From: Spirometra erinaceieuropaei
Taxonomy: Eukaryota; Platyhelminthes; Cestoda; Diphyllobothriidea; Diphyllobothriidae
Direction of reading: 5' to 3'
Assembly (NCBI GenBank): GCA_902702965.1
Contig: CACRXP010000667.1
Span: 149,955-213,954 of the forward strand
Length of the DNA: 64,000 bases
The stretch's first letter is position 1. The number at the start of each line of letters is the position of its first letter. A program made the position numbers and the translations under genes. Positions 58,243 through 64,000 of the stretch are shown here, in pieces. A model generated the notes under the pieces. That model was not told the DNA's origin. It was given only the letters and a program-made list of their open reading frames with translations, and did not search any database.

Positions 58243-58345
58243 CTTTACTATAACCCAAACCCTAACCCTGAACTCAACCGTAAATTAGCTCTAAACACAG
58301 CCCTAAATCTAACTCTAACCACAACACTAACCATGACCGCAATCT
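58243..58345 (+). repeat. Degenerate CCCTAA (telomere-like) tract
   Basis: aaccctaaccctgaactc, ctctaaacacagccctaaat, ctctaaccacaacactaacc. Followed by 'tcacctgtattacatg', which resembles 'ccacctgtaatacgtg' in the TIR element at 15.49 kb, so it may be an eroded copy of that family. Confidence 0.7.
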
Positions 58346-60425
58346 CCCAGGAAGTTAAAACAAGGTCACCTGTATTACATGAAGTTTCTATTCCCATATG
58401 CTTTTCAGTTCAGAAAACGTAGATATTTTCATAGATCATGAGGCATCGGTATCATTGTTATTGACCAAATTCGTCCACTATGAGCTTCCCTCGCGGTCTT
58501 GTGCATTCGCAATGATTTACACACGTTTCTGCCTACAATCGCGTCTGCAGTTTGCAATTTCCAGTTTTTACAACCGATCTCGTCGTTATTGCTAAAGCTC
58601 TGAGTTCTATTCCATGAAACCACTCTTCCTCCAGGCATATCCGTTCACTGTATTTCTGCACTCCTCAAACCGGCCAAACCATACTTTAAAATAAATATCA
58701 CGTTTAGCCCCTTTAAAAAAATCGACCACAAGTAGTTGCCTGCGCCACCCGGGCTGTAGGGGCTCTCAGGACCGAACGGACAGGCGTTGCCTTGGTTGCG
58801 AGGACGATCTACGGTATATTCGGATGCAAAAAGGGAAGTCCAGGGACCGCCCGCATGACCCGATAAGGATTCAGTCTCCACAGTCAGGAAACTGAGCGAC
58901 CGGATGTTTCTTGAGGCCTTTCCTTGGCATAACTGCGGCTGAGACAGACTGCGGGTAGTGCTGCTGCTGTTGCTGCTTTGTTCCTATCGACTGTTAGCTG
59001 CGCTCTCAGCTCTGCCCCTCTACTTCCACCTCTACGTGGGAGGGCGGGAAAAGTTGGTTGGAGTGAGGCGGGCTGGGGAATACGTTTGGGTCCCTCTTCT
59101 ACCAGCGGGATGCAAGGACGTTGTGTGTGTGTCTATTCTGGTCTTTAGCGCGGGATAAAGGAGGACCTTCGTGACAAGCCAAATTAACAGGGCTGGATAA
59201 CAAGGCTGTCTTGGCGTAGACGGCTGTCGGCAAGAGGTTCAGAGTGAATGTCGCGTTTAAAAGGCAAAATCAAGCCCGCTTGCAAATCCTTTGTCTTTGC
59301 TTGACCATTTGCTATCTCTCGCCCGCTTGTTTTATACAGAAGGGTAAAAAAGCTTCAAGTGAAGTCAATTGTTTGTGAAAACCTTTTGGTTAGGAGCTTC
59401 ACGCCAAACTTTGTCTGGTTATTCGAGAACTGGATTATAGACTAGGAATGGGTGATCAACAGTCCCTTTTGCCCGTAAATCCTCCAGTAATTCCAATTAA
59501 TAAGTGGGTCCAGTGGTCAGAATATTTGAAGCCAGCACTATTGTTTGACAAAGGGTTATGGAAATCGACTTTTTGATTTTCAGAAGTAAGTGGGTACAAA
59601 CATTATAAAAGACGCTATATATGTGAGTCATTGAGTCGGTGAACAAATCAGGACTGATGGTAGAGGGCATCGGAAGTAAGGAGATATGGGCTCTTCTGTT
59701 TGTAGCAACCGCAGTTCGGAAAAATGAAAAATTCTGAGATACGTATCTGCGAAGCGGACTGAAAACGTCCTAAAGCGATAGAGTAATATTTAATCCGGGA
59801 GTTTAGGTAATTTCGGATTGCACACAGCAGTGAAATTTTTCTTGAAAAATCATCAGCCGCTTCATTAACGTACGATAGAAAATTATCGATAAAATCTGGG
59901 AAAGGCCTCAAGACGCACCATGCCACCTGCAACATTATGGAAAATGCTTCGCACAAATCAGGAGGCGCCGCCCATGGCATGGCGAATGCCATCAATCAAA
60001 ACATTTTATTTTCAATAGTATCGCAACCAAACGAGTTTTTCTTCCAATCACAAGAACCAGAAGGGAATGCCATGTGACAAATGACACTTTAATGAACCAT
60101 AACATACCTAGATGCTACAAGGTTTGGCAGTGTGTGTGCTTACAATGCCTACAACCGACAAAGTTTCCACTCTCCTACGAAACTTCATACTACATAGCAG
60201 GGGCTGTATACACAGTGCACGAGAAACGGGAGCAAACGTAAACAGCGCCGCGGTTGTGACGTCACAAGGCAGTCAATATTCCATTGTCCAGTGTTTCCGT
60301 AAACCATCCCAAGGCGTGTATGCATGTTCTGATGGAGAACCTACGAGAACTGTGGACTACGCTCCAGAGTCAAATAGACTCATGCCTATTTAGTCCTCCA
60401 AAGTATATATGTCAGCGAAGGCCAT

Positions 60426-60806
60426 ACAGTAGATGTGCTAACTCATGAAATGTCAACCAAAATTTCGAAATGCGTTCTCGTTTCGAAAAGATAAATTAAG
60501 TGGTGTTGTAAAACTAATCATGATGCAACATAAATCTATAATGATCCAGTTACCTCAGGGTGTCGGCTTTCGAAAGAACTTATTTTTGGCTGCATACAAG
60601 ATCTATACTATGCAAAAATGACTACTTAAGTAGCATGCAATTTTCTCATTTATTTTCGATGCCCTTGAAAATTCAATTATATTTCATGGAAAACATGCAT
60701 AAAAATATTCATTATTTTACTTATTCGGTAGAAAATCACGTCTTCTTCCAATTTCATACTCAAAAGAAGAGTATAATTCGGTTTTAAAAAACTTTTATAA
60801 TTTCCG
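60426..60806 (+). mobile_element. Foldback element, left arm only (copy 4)
   Basis: Starts TA-CAGTAGATGTGCTAACTC, continues 'gaaatgtcaaccaaaattt', 'aagtagcatgcaattttctc', 'aaaacatgcataaaaatatt' and ends in the arm sequence 'gttttaaaaaacttttataat'. The interior and right arm are missing. Confidence 0.8.
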
Positions 60807-61539
60807 AATGATTTTGAACCCGAGCTGCTGTTACACTTGCATTCACGGTTTCAGAACTACAAGCTGTATATTTTCCGTGTACGGAAAACCATGCATTTCT
60901 CTACAGTGTTAAGAGGAGACCATATGAGGTTCATAAAATTAAGCAGTGGATTTGAGCAATATTGTTAACTTTACAAGCCACATTCGTAAATGCAGATACA
61001 TGACGTTTCATGAACGGCCATTGTGTGTGAGTGAATATTCCTGACGGCGGATTACAGTTTATAGACTCTCGATGCATATGACCGAACATTTGTCTCCAAT
61101 CTCACGAATAAATGGACTCGGGTTGAAACTGGGGAATAACCGGCAGACTACTGTCCGGCTTACCCAAATGCAGCATTCTCAGTCCCTTTAATGTCACTCT
61201 CATGCGAAAACTAGTGTCAATAAACCCTTCTATTGAGCGCGTTTCCTCACCCGAATCATTATATCATTGAACAGCAACAAACGCAAGGGATTCAAAGGCC
61301 CTTGCATGTTGGAAAGATGCAAGTTGACGACGTAGTTTTGTTCTAGACGACGCTGTAGATCAGACTGTAATAACGCCGTTATAGTGTGGCCTTTAAGACT
61401 TCCGTATCAACATGACTTCCTAGAAATGTCCAATTAAGTCGGTTTGGAGTGACGTAAGGGGCCGGTAAGCATGTGATAAGCACAGAAAAGACCTCAGCAT
61501 CGCCAGCAGATACGCCTATGCGCATTCCTTGTTGTCGTG
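60807..61539. other. No recognised feature
   Basis: Unremarkable spacer between the foldback arm and the SINE dimer. Confidence 0.4.
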
Positions 61540-62075
61540 ACTCTATTCTACGGAAATCACTCGTTCCGTTGTGCCTTAAGGGCTCTCTCTCGAGCCCAAC
61601 CAGCAGCCGCACAGCGGCGCATGATATAGGCAGAATGGCATTACCGACAAAGACAAGGGAGACTGGAATGGCCATTTCTGACTTATTAGCCGTCGTCAGC
61701 CAGTCATACCCAAGGCCGAAATGTAGGACGCCCGAGGCTCGAACTCGCAACCTGTTTGTTAGAAATCCACGCCTCTAACCATTGAGCCAAGAGCCCCTTG
61801 CCCTGTCGGTTTTCGATCGGCAATATACAATGGTAGAGGGCGCTCACCGCGTGTTCCACACTTCGGGTTGGGCATGACTGGCTGACGACGGCTAATAAGC
61901 CAGAAATGGCCATTCCAGTCTCCCTTGTCTTTGTCGGTAATGCCATTCTGCCTATATCATGCGCCGCTGTGCGGCTGCTGGTTGGGCTCGAGAGAGAGAG
62001 CCCTTAAGGCACAGCGGAACGAGTGAGTTCCGTATGAACGATCGGTGTGCGGCCCCTACCACTCTATTCTACCTT
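61540..62075. mobile_element. Palindromic SINE dimer (full minus copy plus head-less plus copy)
   Basis: The minus strand from about 61830 reads a tRNA-like head (ttggctcaatggttagaggc as A-box region; TTTCTAA anticodon loop, UCU; gcgagttcgagcctc as B box), then the body to 61540. On the plus strand a second body runs from about 61838 to 62075 without a head. Arms 61550-61731 and 61852-62033 are nearly identical, including 'actcgttccg', 'ccttaagggctctctctc', 'cggcgcatgatataggcag' and 'aagacaagggagactgg' and their complements. This is the best preserved family member. Confidence 0.88.
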
Positions 62076-64000
62076 TGAAATGGTGAGTGACTAGGGAACA
62101 AACTAGACACTTCCGGAGTCAGTTTACACATAAATGCTTTTCTATGCGTTTCCTGCGGGATAGCCTTTAAGACATATCAATTGACTCTCCTAAGTAAGTC
62201 AACTAAAAGTTTGACCACATAGTAAATACAGAACAAGATTTTTCTCTAGGAAAAGATTTGCCCTGTGCGGAAAGCTCTTGCATAAAACTGCAGCAAATGC
62301 AATCGGCTGAGATGGCCAAGGACTACTGGGTGTTCACCTCTCGCTCGATGATTGTCTTTTGCCAGTCATACTAAAACCCCATACAAGGGAGTTCAGAGGC
62401 TTTAATGAGAAAACAGTTAGTCATTCGGCCGGAACTTCCACTGATTGGGACAAAAGCTCGTAATTTTTCGACAAAAGCAAGAATGGTAGTTTCAGGTAGC
62501 AGATAAAAGAGGAGGGGTGACTGAAGAGAATATTTTATTCGCCTGATATTTTTAATTCTAACTTGAGCCAATCATCAGAGCCAACATTTCGCTCGTGTTG
62601 TTATTTGACGTGATAATTCCTCGACAATTTCTTTCCCTTATAGGGCGCCGTAAACAGCGTGTGTCAGAACCCGCTCATTCCTGGGAATGTTTCAGAACAG
62701 TATATGTGGGGCGGTCATTGTGATTGTGGATGGGCTGGGGGTTTGGAGAGCCCTAACTTAAGAAAACAGCGACTCAGGCGAGCGTCAGGTCTCATGAAAA
62801 TGGCGGTCACTTTGGGCTGAAAACCGCGTCCTGCTCTCGTAGTCAGAGTTACGGTTTGGAATCTGGTATAATTTCCTCCTTCACTGCAGATACATTTTCG
62901 GTTATCCGAGCCTAGTTTAATCATCCGTGTTTTCCCTTTTAATTCCTCTGTGGAAAAGTCCATCAGATTCGACAAATGACTTCAGAGGTTTCGTGTCGTT
63001 GCAATGCATACTTCACCCCATCATCTAACGCCTCCGTTGTCGTTACCTGAATACAGGTTCGAGTGTGAAGTCGACAAGACGAATATAGGCCTTTATCCAA
63101 CCAACCACGCCTCCATCTTCTCAGCTCACATTCCGTTAGGTTTTGTCACGAATATTTTTATAAGGATGTCCGAGATGTTACTCAGATTTTAGAAATAAGT
63201 ATGGGTTCTTCTGTTGAAACTTGCACGCGATGTTGGGAACACCCACACTCGAGCTCACTGAACTGGTTACACAGAGGACTAAAATTCGGAAGACCGAAAT
63301 GGTTATGCTCATATTAGTTGACGTTGTTAGCTAACTAACTTGTATCTTCTCTCAAACAGTTCCGACTATTGTGTTCTGTTTGCTGTCAACTTGATGGGAC
63401 GCGATGACATATGAGGAATACAGGGAAAGTGCAAACCCAGGGAAGTAAACCTGTTACATTCCCTCATTTCAAAGAATGGGCACGACCACCGAGTTTTCAT
63501 CTCTGCGAATGAAGGTAGTATTCCTGTTCCCCACAAAGACAACTAGGGATCGATGATGCCTTCGTTTCGGGGTAATTCGGTGCAGAGCGAATTCTGATTG
63601 ATGAAACGCACACCTGATTCCTCGAGTTCAAGCTGCATCACACGAATCCCTGAATATACTCAGTAAATCGACAAAAACCAAAGGAGCTGTAAGGAACAGC
63701 ACAGAGGTTAACACCAAGAGAGAGAGAATTCTCTCGAAACCCTACACCACTTGGGTACGTTGCTATTTACTGTCGCCGAGTTCTGTAATTTGCAGACTAC
63801 AAGCTGACAGGTTGATTAAATTTAACCAACCTTCAAAAACGAGCATTAAATGTTCAAGGATAAAATTCAATTGGTGCCGGGGTACCATGCCGTTTGGCCA
63901 AAGATTAAAGCCTGCGACAGGTGCAAGGTAAAGGCTCCTGCTGCGTCAGTTTATTCCACGGGGACGCTAACAATGCGCATTTCCCAACTAAACTTCTTCG
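62076..64000. other. No gene recognised; worn pLTR at 62520-62590
   Basis: 62530-62585 (tattttattcgcctgatatt ... gagccaatcatcagagcc) is a minus-oriented pLTR whose hammerhead core has CUGAUGA but lacks GAAA-CGUC. The rest has short frames only. Confidence 0.4.

Larger units (their letters stand above)
52601..60425. other. 7.8 kb without a proven gene
   Basis: Holds one candidate exon (53777-53851), a ccctaa-like tract (58243-58340), a GC-rich part at 55090-55900 and a CTG/TTG-rich patch at 58955-58980. Longer open frames (56345-56686 +, 56581-56865 -, 57287-57664 +, 59648-59995 -) show no recognised domain, and none has clear exon borders. Confidence 0.35.

Overview
This is a repeat-rich stretch of a eukaryotic (metazoan) genome assembly. 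It has no operon-like coding, contains one 87-base run of N, and most of its length has no recognisable gene. The repertoire is Penelope-like retroelements with hammerhead ribozymes, a Merlin transposon, tRNA-Arg-derived SINEs, TTAGGG-like tracts and a CR1/RTE-like LINE. That fits a parasitic flatworm, most likely a cestode of the diphyllobothriid type. The organism call is inference from family knowledge; no search was run.

The one host gene I can support lies on the minus strand between about 45.0 and 33.5 kb. Four exons (44768-45015, 38162-38285, 37312-37458, 33536-33706) have good GT-AG borders and matching splice phases. They join into two tandem SUEL-type galactose/rhamnose-binding lectin domains with eight cysteines each, as in EVA-1 (EVA1C) proteins. 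The signal-peptide exon and the transmembrane/tail exons are not firmly placed. Weak candidates are at 47004-47072 (signal peptide) and 13274-13345 (a downstream exon). The introns hold an antisense decayed LINE (41529-43660), the N gap and unrecognised sequence; a 1-kb foldback element lies just upstream of the first supported exon.

The rest is mobile DNA. (1) Penelope-like element (PLE) remnants lie at 11.6-12.6, 17.0-18.0, 26.4-26.85 and 52.2-52.6 kb, with solo terminal repeats at 20.3, 23.3, 48.3 and 49.6 kb. Most of the terminal repeats carry a type I hammerhead core. (2) A 1-kb foldback family with TA-flanked CAGTG ends (Tc1/mariner-like) is present in five copies (3.5, 7.4, 45.1, 49.7 and 60.4 kb). 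(3) A tRNA-Arg(UCU)-derived SINE family is present at 22.8, 28.8, 29.8, 30.9 and 61.6 kb; two copies are palindromic head-to-head dimers and one has a 14-bp target duplication. (4) A Merlin transposase fragment lies between perfect 23-bp inverted repeats (24.2-25.0 kb). (5) Two oppositely oriented copies of a terminal-inverted-repeat element enclose TTAGGG-like DNA (10.9 and 15.5 kb).

Long stretches (for example 8.4-10.9, 18-20.3, 31.3-33.5 and 52.6-60.4 kb) hold only short chance reading frames, and I saw no gene in them.
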